From assembly GCA_002409995.1 (NCBI GenBank), contig DHOR01000025.1:562-50038 (forward strand): 49,477 nt of DNA, written 5' to 3'. How positions within the stretch are numbered: position 1 is the first letter of the stretch; each line of letters starts with the position of its first letter. The notes under the pieces were generated by a model, which worked only from the letters and a program-made list of their open reading frames with translations, made no database searches and was not told where the DNA came from. Source of the stretch: Hungatella sp. UBA5385. GTDB lineage: Bacteria > Bacillota > Clostridia > Lachnospirales > Lachnospiraceae. The translations under genes and the position numbers were made by a program. Shown here piece after piece: positions 33,019 through 41,062 of this stretch.

Positions 33019-34131
33019 ATGAAGAGTAGAAAAAAACTGCATAAAAGTGAACGAATACAAAATATACTCATTACTTCTCTATTTTTGATAGGAGCCACTG
33101 CTGCATCCACCCTGCTTTTAAATCTTGGCGGAGATTCCGGCAATGTGGGGATTGTTTACATGCTGGCAATTGTTTTCATATCACGTTATGCCACAGGATA
33201 TATTCCTGGAATTATAGCCTCCCTCATAGGAGTCATTTGTATTAATTACGTTTTTACTTATCCTTATATGCATTTGGATTTTACGCTGGAAGGGTATCCG
33301 GTGACATTTGCGGCTATGCTGCTGATCTCCGGCATTACCAGCACCACAACTACCCATTTAAAAGAACAAAACAGAATTATTAATGAGCGGGAAAAGCTTC
33401 TGATGGAAGCTGAAAAAGAGACGATGAGAGCCAACTTGCTGCGGGCTGTATCCCATGATCTGCGCACTCCCTTAACAGGAATTATAGGTGCCAGCAGTGC
33501 TTTGTTGGAAAATGAGAATACAATCTCTGAAACAGAGAAAAGCCAGCTCATAAGTAATATACGAGAAGATGCCAACTGGCTCCTTAATATGGTGGAAAAC
33601 CTGTTGAGTGTAACGAGAATACGAGATACAGGAGCACAGGTGACCAAAGTCCCGGAACCTCTGGAGGAAGTGGCTGCTGAAGCTGTACAGCGTTTCCATA
33701 AACGGATTCCTGATGCAGTTGTCCATGTAACAGTACCTGATGAATTCATTATGGTACCTATGGATGCCACATTGGTGGAACAGGTCATTATCAATCTTCT
33801 TGAAAATGCAGTTTATCATTCAAATTCCACAGCCCCTATTCAGCTTACCATTACAGTTGACAGCGGCTTTGCCTGGTTTCATGTTATTGACCAGGGAGAT
33901 GGAATTCCGCAGGAACGTCTGGACTCCTTATTTGATGGATACACCACTTCGCCTAACAGCAGCGGTGATTCACACAAGGGTATGGGAATCGGCCTTTCAA
34001 TCTGTAAGACCATTATCTCAGCCCACGGCGGCATTATTGCTGCCTCCAACGAAGTAAAAGGAGCCAAATTCACATTCACATTGCCATTAGGGGAGGATAT
34101 ATATGAGCAAAGTAACCATAGTTATCATTGA
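33019..34131 (+). CDS. KdpD-like sensor histidine kinase (DUF4118 domain, short form)
   Basis: This membrane histidine kinase of about 370 residues lacks the large N-terminal KdpD and USP domains of full KdpD. It retains the DUF4118 four-helix membrane region (about 15-110), HisKA with H146 (AVSHDLRTPLTG) and an HATPase_c domain (DQGDGI, GMGIGLSIC). No kdpFABC genes lie in the window, so control of K+ uptake is only a family-based guess. The start is uncertain: GTG 33004 sits directly on AGGAAG, whereas ATG 33019 has it 13 bases upstream. It overlaps the regulator gene by 29 bases. Confidence 0.9.
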   Translation: MKSRKKLHKSERIQNILITSLFLIGATAASTLLLNLGGDSGNVGIVYMLAIVFISRYATGYIPGIIASLIGVICINYVFTYPYMHLDFTLEGYPVTFAAMLLISGITSTTTTHLKEQNRIINEREKLLMEAEKETMRANLLRAVSHDLRTPLTGIIGASSALLENENTISETEKSQLISNIREDANWLLNMVENLLSVTRIRDTGAQVTKVPEPLEEVAAEAVQRFHKRIPDAVVHVTVPDEFIMVPMDATLVEQVIINLLENAVYHSNSTAPIQLTITVDSGFAWFHVIDQGDGIPQERLDSLFDGYTTSPNSSGDSHKGMGIGLSICKTIISAHGGIIAASNEVKGAKFTFTLPLGEDIYEQSNHSYH

Positions 34132-34813
34132 AGACGAAAAGAATATCTGTAATTTTATTGAAAGCGCACTGGAGAGCCATGATTATAAGGTTATGACAGC
34201 CCATAACGGGCGTGACGGACTCTCACTTATCAATTCCAGCTGTCCGGACTTAATCCTTTTAGACCTTGGACTGCCTGATCTGGATGGAATTGAGATTATT
34301 AAAAATGTGCGCTGCTGGTCCAGAATTCCCATCATCGTTATATCAGCCAGAACCCAGGAGCACGAAAAGGTTGCTGCCCTTGACTTTGGTGCTGATGATT
34401 ATATTACAAAACCATTTGGAATCAGTGAAATGATGGCAAGAATTCGTACAGCCCTCCGCCATGGCAAGCTTACAGTAAGTGCAAGCGACGGCTCTCTGGT
34501 ACAGCCTGTTTACCGATGCAGAAATCTTGAGATCGATTTTGACAAACGCCTTGTTACTCTGGGCACGAAAGAGATCCATCTAACACAGATCGAGTATAAG
34601 CTGGTATCTCTTCTTGCAGAGAATTCCGGCCGTGTACTGACCTATGATTATATTATCAATCAGATCTGGGGACCCTATGCAGACAGCAACAACCAGATTC
34701 TCCGTGTGAATATGGCACATATCCGCAGGAAGATCGAGACTAATCCTGCTGAACCTGAGTATATCTATACGGAAATCGGAGTCGGATATCGTATGCGTGA
34801 AAGCGAAATTTAA
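34103..34813 (+). CDS. KdpE-like OmpR-family response regulator
   Basis: This 236-residue regulator has a receiver domain with E10-D11, D54 (LILLDLGLPD) and K105-range lysine (DYITKPFG), and a winged-helix output domain (LTQIEYKLVSLLAENSGRVL, GVGYRM). It pairs with the overlapping KdpD-like kinase. The ATG at 34103 follows GGGGAGG (34090-34096) within the kinase gene. Its stop codon lies inside a perfect palindrome that also covers the stop of the convergent exonuclease gene. Confidence 0.95.
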   Translation: MSKVTIVIIEDEKNICNFIESALESHDYKVMTAHNGRDGLSLINSSCPDLILLDLGLPDLDGIEIIKNVRCWSRIPIIVISARTQEHEKVAALDFGADDYITKPFGISEMMARIRTALRHGKLTVSASDGSLVQPVYRCRNLEIDFDKRLVTLGTKEIHLTQIEYKLVSLLAENSGRVLTYDYIINQIWGPYADSNNQILRVNMAHIRRKIETNPAEPEYIYTEIGVGYRMRESEI

Positions 34814-34864
34814 AATTGGGGTTCGACCCTTTGTATCAAAGGGTCGAACCCCAATTTTAAATTT
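34806..34864. repeat. Perfect 28-bp-arm palindrome (GGGGTTCGACCC element), bidirectional terminator
   Basis: Arms at 34806-34833 and 34837-34864 are perfectly complementary around the 3-base loop TAT. The core is GGGGTTCGACCCTTT. The flanks, AAATTTAAAATT and its complement, supply A- and T-tracts on both sides, so it can terminate both strands. It contains the stop codon of the response regulator (34811-34813) and that of the exonuclease (34857-34859). Related copies lie at 1-20 and 49424-49458. Confidence 0.9.
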
Positions 34865-35846
34865 TGGAATTATTCGATCTTTTATGTTTTTTCCGAATTT
34901 TCATTTTTTCAACTCTTTTTAACTTAGCATCTTCTTTTTTCTCATAAATCTTCTGAGCTTCTTCATCAGATATCAGCTTCAAGGTCTTAACTGCGTAGAT
35001 TCGCCCGTCATCACTGCGCTTCATACGAATCTTTCCTTTTATATATCCATGAACAGGACAATATCCAAGAGCAAAATAAAACTTCTGATTTACGGAAAAC
35101 CAGCGGACCTTTTTCCGAAGCATTCGGTTGCAGTGATAGCAGATTAAGTCAGCCACTGTTTTATCCGCGATTGCCTCCTCCTTTGATTCAAAGGTTCTGG
35201 AGATGTATTTGGAATAGGTGGGAAATACTAAGTAGACCTCTTCTTCTTTTGTTTCAGGAAGCTGGTAATAGTCTGTAGACCAGTATTTCCTCACTGCATT
35301 AAAATCCATATGAGCCATAATCCTGCCTGTGTAGTGTGCATCAGCCAGAGCCTGGTGGAATGGCATATCCTCCCGAAGATCAAGCTGCTCCACTGCAACA
35401 TCAAGAGATGGTTTTGTTTTTCCGTCTCCGTAGAGAAGGCAGTATAGCTTCTGTATGTCATAATACAAAAGCGTTTTTTCAAAGGGAATGGGAATCGAGT
35501 AATAAGCCATATTTCTCTGAAGCTCTGTTAAATCCATAGAGCCCCAAGTGCAATACACAGGGTCTCTGCCGCACCATTCCAGAAACTCCTCAATTACCAC
35601 TTCAAAGTCTTTCCCTTCATTAACAAGCTTCTCTGCGTCAATGTGGGTGACCTGTGCAATAATCTCATGAATCTCAGGATATACCTTAGGCTTAATCAGA
35701 CGGTGGAAGCTGCCTGTTTCCTCCATAAGATTATTAAGACGGACTGCTCCAATCTCAATGATCTCAAAAGGAAAATGATCCACAGCCGCTTCCTTCCCTT
35801 CAGGGCTCTGATTCCATTCCAAATCAAGTACAATGTAATTTTCCAT
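34857..35846 (-). CDS. DnaQ-like 3'-5' exonuclease (DEDDh family)
   Basis: This 329-residue cytosolic protein has an N-terminal exonuclease domain: motif I VLDLEWN (D8, E10), motif II CTWGSMDLTEL, and motif III FHQALADAHYTG with the catalytic histidine and aspartate. The C-terminal third has CYHCNRMLRK and later CPVHG, suggesting a zinc-ribbon-like element, and a Lys-rich tail. It is probably a stand-alone RNA or DNA trimming nuclease of the KapD/ERI-1-like type; the substrate is not determinable. The start at 35846 follows AAAGGAT. The gene is third in a minus-strand group with the MBL and DUF3006 genes. Confidence 0.9.
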   Translation of the reverse strand: MENYIVLDLEWNQSPEGKEAAVDHFPFEIIEIGAVRLNNLMEETGSFHRLIKPKVYPEIHEIIAQVTHIDAEKLVNEGKDFEVVIEEFLEWCGRDPVYCTWGSMDLTELQRNMAYYSIPIPFEKTLLYYDIQKLYCLLYGDGKTKPSLDVAVEQLDLREDMPFHQALADAHYTGRIMAHMDFNAVRKYWSTDYYQLPETKEEEVYLVFPTYSKYISRTFESKEEAIADKTVADLICYHCNRMLRKKVRWFSVNQKFYFALGYCPVHGYIKGKIRMKRSDDGRIYAVKTLKLISDEEAQKIYEKKEDAKLKRVEKMKIRKKHKRSNNSKI

Positions 35847-35856
35847 ATATAATCCT

Positions 35857-36069
35857 TTATTTAAACAGTTTATCAAGTTTCGCGCGAATTCTCTGTCTCC
35901 GCTTATCTGTTTCTTCCTTATCTACCATAAGACCTCCGGAATCATCAGTGAGAACATCTCCTTCTGCAGCATCTGCAGGCAGTCCGGCAATATCTATGTG
36001 CACCATAGTACCATCTTCCTTCTGGCACACTGCAGCGGTACCTTCTATTCTATCTATAATATAGCGCAT
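35857..36069 (-). CDS. DUF3006 family protein
   Basis: This 70-residue protein has the short beta-rich DUF3006 pattern (IIDRIEGTAAVCQKEDG, then MVHIDIAGLPADAAEGDVL) and a basic helical tail (KRRQRIRAKLDKLFK). DUF3006 genes commonly lie beside secreted MBL-fold hydrolases of the ComEC-like type, as here, 11 bases after that gene. The start follows AGGAGGTGAGG. The function is unknown. Confidence 0.88.
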   Translation of the reverse strand: MRYIIDRIEGTAAVCQKEDGTMVHIDIAGLPADAAEGDVLTDDSGGLMVDKEETDKRRQRIRAKLDKLFK

Positions 36070-36080
36070 ATCCTCACCTC

Positions 36081-37193
36081 CTAAGGCTTGCAGCTCTGGC
36101 AGGGAGTATAGCCTGATTGTATCAGTTCCTCTCTGGAACCGGAATACTCCTCTTTGTTTGTCTCCTTCATAGTCTTAACGGACTGACAGTCAGGTTTGTG
36201 GAATTTCTTCGTATTGGTATTGAGAATATAAACCTGTAATGCCGCTTCCTGGCTTTCGTCTGCTTTTATTGTGTCTCCGTATTCCTTTACAGCTCCTTTG
36301 GAATCCATAAATGTAAGGCTGGTTCCATCAGTAACTGCCACTATGGTTCCAAGCTGATCGGTACGGTATACCTTCACTCCTCTTGCATTCAGCAGCTCCA
36401 TCACTTCCTTATGGGGATGTCCGTAATCATTATTCCTTCCGCAGGAAATCACTGCATACTGAGGATTTACCTGATCCATAAATTGTTCCGAAGAAGAGGT
36501 GCTGCTTCCGTGGTGGGAAACCTTCAGCACATCACCACTGATCGTAAGCCCATTGGCGCAAATATCAGCTTCTGCTTCCTTTTCTGCATCACCGCATAGA
36601 ATAAAGCTTCTGTCTCCATAGCTTAAGCGGATTCCTACAGACCAGTTATTTAAATTATTCTCATAATCCCTGTTAGGGGCAATAATGGTAAATGCAGCAT
36701 TTCCTATTGTATATTGATCTCCTGGTTTGGGAAGTGTAAGTTTTAAATCCTTTTCAATAATCGTGTCCAAAAGATTTTCATAGGTCTTTGTAGTATGCTC
36801 TTTGTTGGGCATGATTATAGTATCTGCGGGAAATGCCTTAATGACAGCTTCCAAACCTCCGATGTGATCAGAATGTGGATGAGTTCCTATTACATAATCA
36901 AGCTTTGTAACTCCCTGACTCTTTAAGTAGTTAATAACTGTTTCGCCCTGATCCCGCTCTCCTGCATCCACAAGCATATAATATCCGGCTGATTCAATTA
37001 AAGTAGAATCTCCCTGACCTGCATTAATAAAATGAACCTTTAAGTCCGTACCTTTTGTTACAGTTCCATAACTGCCTTCATTAGCAGTATTGGTATTTGC
37101 TGCTTCCCCACAGCCAGTTAAACAAACAGCCAGAAGGGAAATCATAATTACGCTTCTTAGTGCATAAAACCATTTTCTTGTCTTTTCCATCAT
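36081..37193 (-). CDS. Secreted MBL-fold hydrolase (ComEC C-terminal-like) with metal-binding tail
   Basis: This 370-residue lipoprotein (signal ending LTGC, C28) has a metallo-beta-lactamase domain like that of the ComEC/Rec2 C-terminus: FINAGQGDSTLIE, H105-P-H107-S-D109-H110, KVSHHGSSTSSS and CGRNNDYGHPH. The last 45 residues carry FHKPDCQSVKTM ... GYTPCQSCKP, an Ada-type Cys/His arrangement likely to bind a metal. ComEC-like MBL domains are linked to nucleic-acid processing; an extracellular nuclease is a plausible but unproved role. The start is one of two adjacent ATGs (37193 or 37190) about 15-18 bases after GGAGGAG. It leads an operon with DUF3006 and exonuclease genes. Confidence 0.9.
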   Translation of the reverse strand: MMEKTRKWFYALRSVIMISLLAVCLTGCGEAANTNTANEGSYGTVTKGTDLKVHFINAGQGDSTLIESAGYYMLVDAGERDQGETVINYLKSQGVTKLDYVIGTHPHSDHIGGLEAVIKAFPADTIIMPNKEHTTKTYENLLDTIIEKDLKLTLPKPGDQYTIGNAAFTIIAPNRDYENNLNNWSVGIRLSYGDRSFILCGDAEKEAEADICANGLTISGDVLKVSHHGSSTSSSEQFMDQVNPQYAVISCGRNNDYGHPHKEVMELLNARGVKVYRTDQLGTIVAVTDGTSLTFMDSKGAVKEYGDTIKADESQEAALQVYILNTNTKKFHKPDCQSVKTMKETNKEEYSGSREELIQSGYTPCQSCKP

Positions 37194-37344
37194 GTCATCT
37201 TATCTACTCCTCCGTGTTATTATATGATAGAATTGCAAATCCTACAAGTATTGTCATAGAAATGTTCAGCAAAGGCTTGACAGTAACTTGGAAACGCTTC
37301 AATTGTGTTCACAATATCTACATAAAGATTAAATAAATATAAAA

Positions 37345-37371
37345 TTAGCACTCACCTCTTGACAGTGCTAA
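37345..37371. promoter_or_regulatory. CIRCE element (HrcA operator)
   Basis: TTAGCACTC (37345-37353), nine bases, then CAGTGCTAA (37363-37371): a match to the TTAGCACTC-N9-GAGTGCTAA consensus with one mismatch. It overlaps the -35 of the hsp20 promoter, so HrcA repression with heat-shock release is expected. Confidence 0.9.
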
Positions 37372-37387
37372 TAGTTAATGATATAAC
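37359..37387 (+). promoter_or_regulatory. SigA-type promoter of hsp20
   Basis: TTGACA (37359-37364), a 17-base spacer and TATAAC (37382-37387). The predicted leader is about 110 bases long and contains a hairpin (ACCACTT/AGAGTGGT near 37409-37428). The -35 lies within the CIRCE element. Confidence 0.8.
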
Positions 37388-37503
37388 ATAATTGTAACGA
37401 AAAAGAGTACCACTTACATAAGAGTGGTCATTAAAAAATCCCATATGTGCAGCCGTTAAGGTGTCAACACATATAAGGAATTCAAGTATAGGAGGAATGA
37501 CTT

Positions 37504-37932
37504 ATGATGATGCCTAGTATTTTTGGTGAAAACTTATTTGATGACTTTATGGAAGAAGCTTTCAGAAAACCTTTCTTCGGAAGAAGAGAAAAGAACTGGA
37601 TGAAGACCGATATTAAAGAGACTGATTCCGGTTATGAACTGGATATGGATCTTCCAGGATTTAAGAAAGAAGAAATTGATGTAAGCCTCAGGGATGGATA
37701 CGTAACCATATCTGCCCAGAGAGCAATGGAAAAGAATGAGAAAGATGAAAAAACCGGCAATTACGTACGCCAGGAGCGTTATACCGGTTCATGTCAGAGA
37801 AGCTTCTATGTTGGTGATAACATTAAGCAGGAAGACATGAAAGCAAGATTTGAAGATGGTATCCTGCACCTGCAATTTCCTAAGACAGATCAGAAGCAGG
37901 TTGAAGATAGCCACCGTATCCTGATTGAATAA
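37504..37932 (+). CDS. hsp20: Hsp20/alpha-crystallin small heat-shock protein
   Basis: This 142-residue ATP-independent holdase chaperone has the alpha-crystallin domain at about residues 38-135: ETDSGYELDMDLPGFKKEEI, then GYVTISAQR, then a GILHLQFPK motif as the family's GxLxVxxPK equivalent. The start follows TAGGAGGAA (37490-37498). It is monocistronic, with CIRCE upstream and a perfect terminator downstream. Regulation by HrcA is strongly indicated. Confidence 0.96.
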   Translation: MMMPSIFGENLFDDFMEEAFRKPFFGRREKNWMKTDIKETDSGYELDMDLPGFKKEEIDVSLRDGYVTISAQRAMEKNEKDEKTGNYVRQERYTGSCQRSFYVGDNIKQEDMKARFEDGILHLQFPKTDQKQVEDSHRILIE

Positions 37933-37940
37933 ATCATTTA

Positions 37941-37976
37941 GGGCTGCTGCAGCATATCAACACTGCAGCAGCCCTT
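37941..37976 (+). terminator. Terminator of hsp20
   Basis: GGGCTGCTGCAG (37941-37952) pairs perfectly with CTGCAGCAGCCC (37963-37974), followed by TTCTAT. It starts eight bases after the stop codon. Confidence 0.85.
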
Positions 37977-38047
37977 CTATATTCGGATAACTGCCATTTC
38001 CTTATTCCGGCAACTGCTATTTCCTTACAGAAAGGAGGAGAAATTTT

Positions 38048-38641
38048 ATGTGGAAACAAATTAAACGTTCCTATCTTATAACGTCCCTGTGTGCAATTAT
38101 ATGCGGACTTTTGCTTTTAATACTTCCTGATTTTACCCTGACAACTGCCAGCATCTTTATTGGTTCAGTTCTTCTGATCTATGGAGTTTTCAAGCTGGTT
38201 GAAGCCATTCGCTTTAACAGTTATTTCGGTCTTTTTGGGCTTCATCTCATTACCAGCATGGTTCCTGCTGTGTTAGGTGTAATTCTCATTTTACAGCCCA
38301 GAATAACAGCCTCCATTCTTCCATTTATCATGGGTATCATTCTTATGATCTATGGAATTGCAGGGATTGAAAAATCCATTTCCCTTAAACAATGGGGATA
38401 TAATGACTGGTGGCTCAACTTAATCGTTGCAATTCTTACCATTATCTTCGGTTTAGTTGCTGTTATCAATCCCTTTGAAACAGCCACAGCACTGATTATG
38501 GCAATAGGTGCCATGCTGATGGTAGTTGGCATATCCAACTTAATCCAGTATTTTGCCGGTAAACATAAATGGAAACAATTGAGCAAACAATTCGATGAAA
38601 TGGATCAGGATATCAGAGCCTCCCACTGGTTTTGGTTTTAA
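38048..38641 (+). CDS. HdeD/DUF308 family membrane protein
   Basis: This 197-residue protein has six hydrophobic helices arranged as three similar hairpins (for example GLLLLILPDFTLTTASIFIG, GVILILQPRITASILPFIMG and GLVAVINPFETATALIMAIG), typical of HdeD/DUF308. The Escherichia coli relative aids acid resistance; the role here is unknown. The start follows AAAGGAGGAG (38031-38040). Its stop overlaps that of the convergent UPF0597 gene by four bases, leaving no room for a terminator between them. Confidence 0.9.
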   Translation: MWKQIKRSYLITSLCAIICGLLLLILPDFTLTTASIFIGSVLLIYGVFKLVEAIRFNSYFGLFGLHLITSMVPAVLGVILILQPRITASILPFIMGIILMIYGIAGIEKSISLKQWGYNDWWLNLIVAILTIIFGLVAVINPFETATALIMAIGAMLMVVGISNLIQYFAGKHKWKQLSKQFDEMDQDIRASHWFWF

Positions 38642-39945
38642 TCACACTGGGTCATAATACGAATAATCTCCTTATCTGTATCGCACATTCCCTGTGCGCC
38701 AAGACGGTAGATGTTCTCAATGGTTTTTTCCACGCCCTTGCCAACAATGCCATCGTCACAATAAAACTGCTGGCCATTCTGATACATATGGTACCCCAGA
38801 ATCCCCGCATCAACGGAAGAAGCGATCTTGCCTGCGCAGGATGGCTTCGCTCCGTCACAGATAATTCCTGATACTATGGCAATTCCATTGACCAAGGTAT
38901 GGCTGATTTCTTTTAAATGTCCCCCGCAAAGATAAGCAATTCCACATCCTGCTGCACAGCCTGCGCTGACAACACCACAGAATGCAGACAGAGGTCCTAT
39001 GCCGTATTTAATATGGATAGCAATGAGATTAGATATTACCAAAGCCCTGTATAGCTTTTCTCTGGAAACATTTAATTCCTTTCCATATACAATGACCGGG
39101 ACAGATACTGTAATGCCCTGGTTGCCGCTGCCTGAATTGATCACAACAGGAAGCTCACAGCCACTCATACGGGCATCAGAGCCTGCCGCCGCCATAGCCT
39201 TAGCCCTTGTCTTTACATCATTTTCATTCATTCCCAGGATCACCTTTCCGATATTGGCTCCCCAGTTTTCAGTAATTCCCTCTTCTGCAATTGCATAATT
39301 ATAGCTGATTTGACGATCCAGAAGCTCCCTTACGTCCTCGGGTCTTACTATATCTGCAAATTCCACTATGGCTTCTATAGATAGTTGGCTTCTGTCTGGT
39401 TTATTCTGTGCTTCAACCCCTGCTATATACTCTGCTTTATGACCTGCCTTTACCTCTTCCCGCTTCAAAACTTCCCCATTTTTCTCTATGAGCACAATAT
39501 TGGTATGACTTTTTGCAATTCTCACCCTGGCATAATCACTGCCCTTGGACACTGTTAGAATCATATCCAGTTTTTCACCATCATCAAGAGATTTAACCAC
39601 AAACTCTGCTTTGCCCAGATAGTTTTTAATCTCCGTCTTCTGTTCCTCTGAAACCTTTGCAATCACTTCCAGAAGCTGTGACTCATCTCCTGCTATAATT
39701 CCTGCTGCCGCTGCTGCCGGTATCCCCTTTAATCCGCCTGTATTAGGGACAATTACACTTTTTACATTCTTAATGATATTGCCGCTTGCCTCTACGACTA
39801 CCTTTTCCGGCACTTCCCCAAGTACAGCTCTGGCTGCAGCCCCGCAATAGGCAATTGCTATAGGTTCTGTACAGCCAAAAGCAACTGTTAACTCTTCTTT
39901 TAATATTTCCAGAAAGTTATTGTATTTACAGTCTGATACCTCCAT
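38638..39945 (-). CDS. UPF0597 family protein (L-cysteine desulfidase / serine dehydratase-like)
   Basis: This 435-residue cytosolic protein has the conserved cysteines of the CdsB/YhaM group: FGCTEPIAIAYCGA near the N-terminus, MSGCELPVVINSGSGNQG, SAGCAAGCGIAY and GAKPSCAGK. These cysteines probably hold an iron-sulfur cluster. Family members degrade L-cysteine to pyruvate, ammonia and sulfide, or act on related amino acids. I start at 39945 after GGAGAAGG (39951-39958); the frame is open to 40290 but that part overlaps the divergent regulator. The adjacent divergent LysR gene is the likely regulator. Confidence 0.92.
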   Translation of the reverse strand: MEVSDCKYNNFLEILKEELTVAFGCTEPIAIAYCGAAARAVLGEVPEKVVVEASGNIIKNVKSVIVPNTGGLKGIPAAAAAGIIAGDESQLLEVIAKVSEEQKTEIKNYLGKAEFVVKSLDDGEKLDMILTVSKGSDYARVRIAKSHTNIVLIEKNGEVLKREEVKAGHKAEYIAGVEAQNKPDRSQLSIEAIVEFADIVRPEDVRELLDRQISYNYAIAEEGITENWGANIGKVILGMNENDVKTRAKAMAAAGSDARMSGCELPVVINSGSGNQGITVSVPVIVYGKELNVSREKLYRALVISNLIAIHIKYGIGPLSAFCGVVSAGCAAGCGIAYLCGGHLKEISHTLVNGIAIVSGIICDGAKPSCAGKIASSVDAGILGYHMYQNGQQFYCDDGIVGKGVEKTIENIYRLGAQGMCDTDKEIIRIMTQCD

Positions 39946-39984
39946 CTTTACCTTCTCCCTTTTTATTTTACTATAGCATGAGGG

Positions 39985-40025
39985 TTGATATTTGTATAAT
40001 TGAAATATATAATAAATCATATCAA
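39985..40025. promoter_or_regulatory. Candidate LysR-binding region between divergent genes
   Basis: TTGATAT (39985-39991) and ATATCAA (40019-40025) are perfect inverted repeats. Between them TATTTGTATAATTGAAATA has the T-N11-A dyad shape favoured by LysR regulators. The site lies in the 102-base gap between the UPF0597 and lysR genes. Confidence 0.45.
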
Positions 40026-40047
40026 TAAAACTGATAAGGAGAACATC

Positions 40048-40935
40048 ATGGAGATTAAGAATGTAAAAACCTTTATTAAGGTTGCAGAACTGGAAAATTT
40101 TACAAGAGCTGCTCAGGATTTGGGATATGCGCAGTCTACTGTCACCATGCAGATTCAGCAGCTTGAACAGGAGCTTCAGACTCAGCTGTTTGAGCGAAAT
40201 GGTAAGCTGATCTCCCTGTCCTCTGCTGGCAAGGAATTCCTTCAGTATGCTTATCAGATTGTAAAATACGAGTCTATGGCTTTGGAACATTTCCTGTTTG
40301 AGGAGGAACCCAAAGGGAAATTAAGCATTGGTGTTATGGAAACAGTCTGTGCCTCCAGCTATTCACAGCTGTTCTATGACTTTTTAAGCCGTCATCCAAA
40401 GGTTTCTTTAAAGCTTCTTGTGTCCACTACATTTGAAGCCTTAGAGCTTTTAGAAAAAGGAAAACTGGATCTCATATTCCTGCTGGACAATAAGGTTCAT
40501 CATCAGGACTGGAAAACTGCAAGGGAATTTCCTGCTGAAATCTCATTTTTTTGTGCTTCTGACCACCCTCTGGCACAATTGGGAGAAGTTTCTCTTGACC
40601 GCCTTTTGGAAGAAACCTTTATTATGACAGAGCGGGAATGCAATTACCGTCATGTGTTTGAAAACGATCTGGCAGCTATGGGTAAGAGTCTCCGCTGCTC
40701 TATGGAGATTGGACATACAGAGTTTATTATTGATGCGGTGCTAAATCAGCTGGGGATTGGACTGCTTCCATCGTTTACGTTAAAGAAAGAGCTGGAGAAG
40801 GGTAGAATTTCTCTTATTCAGGTGAAAGACTATCATTTAACCATGTGGGTTCAGGTGATTTATAATCAGAATCGTTTTTTATCTCCTGCATTAAAAGTTT
40901 TTATAAAGGAGTTAGTCAAGACACTGGACGTATAA
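40048..40935 (+). CDS. LysR family transcriptional regulator
   Basis: This 295-residue regulator has an N-terminal winged HTH (VKTFIKVAELENFTRAAQDL, then YAQSTVTMQIQQLEQEL and LFERNGKLISLSSAGKEF) and a C-terminal periplasmic-binding-like effector domain with conserved GIGLLPSFTLKKELEKG. The start at 40048 follows AAGGAG (40036-40041). It is divergent from the UPF0597 gene, the classic arrangement for an activator of that gene. The effector could be cysteine or a derivative, by inference only. Confidence 0.94.
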   Translation: MEIKNVKTFIKVAELENFTRAAQDLGYAQSTVTMQIQQLEQELQTQLFERNGKLISLSSAGKEFLQYAYQIVKYESMALEHFLFEEEPKGKLSIGVMETVCASSYSQLFYDFLSRHPKVSLKLLVSTTFEALELLEKGKLDLIFLLDNKVHHQDWKTAREFPAEISFFCASDHPLAQLGEVSLDRLLEETFIMTERECNYRHVFENDLAAMGKSLRCSMEIGHTEFIIDAVLNQLGIGLLPSFTLKKELEKGRISLIQVKDYHLTMWVQVIYNQNRFLSPALKVFIKELVKTLDV

Positions 40936-41023
40936 ACTGACAAAATAGATGAAATAATTACATCATGGATATTTTCTTATGGAAATGAAAATTTTATCCA
41001 TAAAATCCTGCCTTTTTCATGAC

Positions 41024-41062
41024 TTTACATAGATTTTACATTGGCTTTACCTTCCTCTTACT
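41024..41062. promoter_or_regulatory. Pho-box-like array of TTTACA repeats upstream of pit
   Basis: TTTACA (41024-41029), TTTACA (41035-41040), TTTACC (41046-41051) and CTTACT (41057-41062) are in direct orientation with an exact 11-base period. This matches the PhoP box of Bacillus-type PhoPR (TT-ACA repeats with about 5-base spacers). AATACT at 41073-41078 could be the -10. The location, 150 bases before a phosphate transporter, supports phosphate-starvation control. Confidence 0.7.

Noticed and set aside
33004..34813. Full Kdp potassium-transport regulatory system
   Set aside because: The kinase lacks the N-terminal KdpD and USP domains and no kdpFABC genes are in the window, so only KdpDE-like is claimed.
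34818..34852. GGGGTTCGACCC, similar to a tRNA T-arm
   Set aside because: There is no acceptor, D- or anticodon arm around any of the three copies, and the sequence is a perfect long palindrome rather than a cloverleaf.
39946..40290. N-terminal extension of the UPF0597 protein
   Set aside because: The frame is open, but it overlaps the divergent lysR start, has no ribosome site at its beginning, and a good site with ATG exists at 39945.
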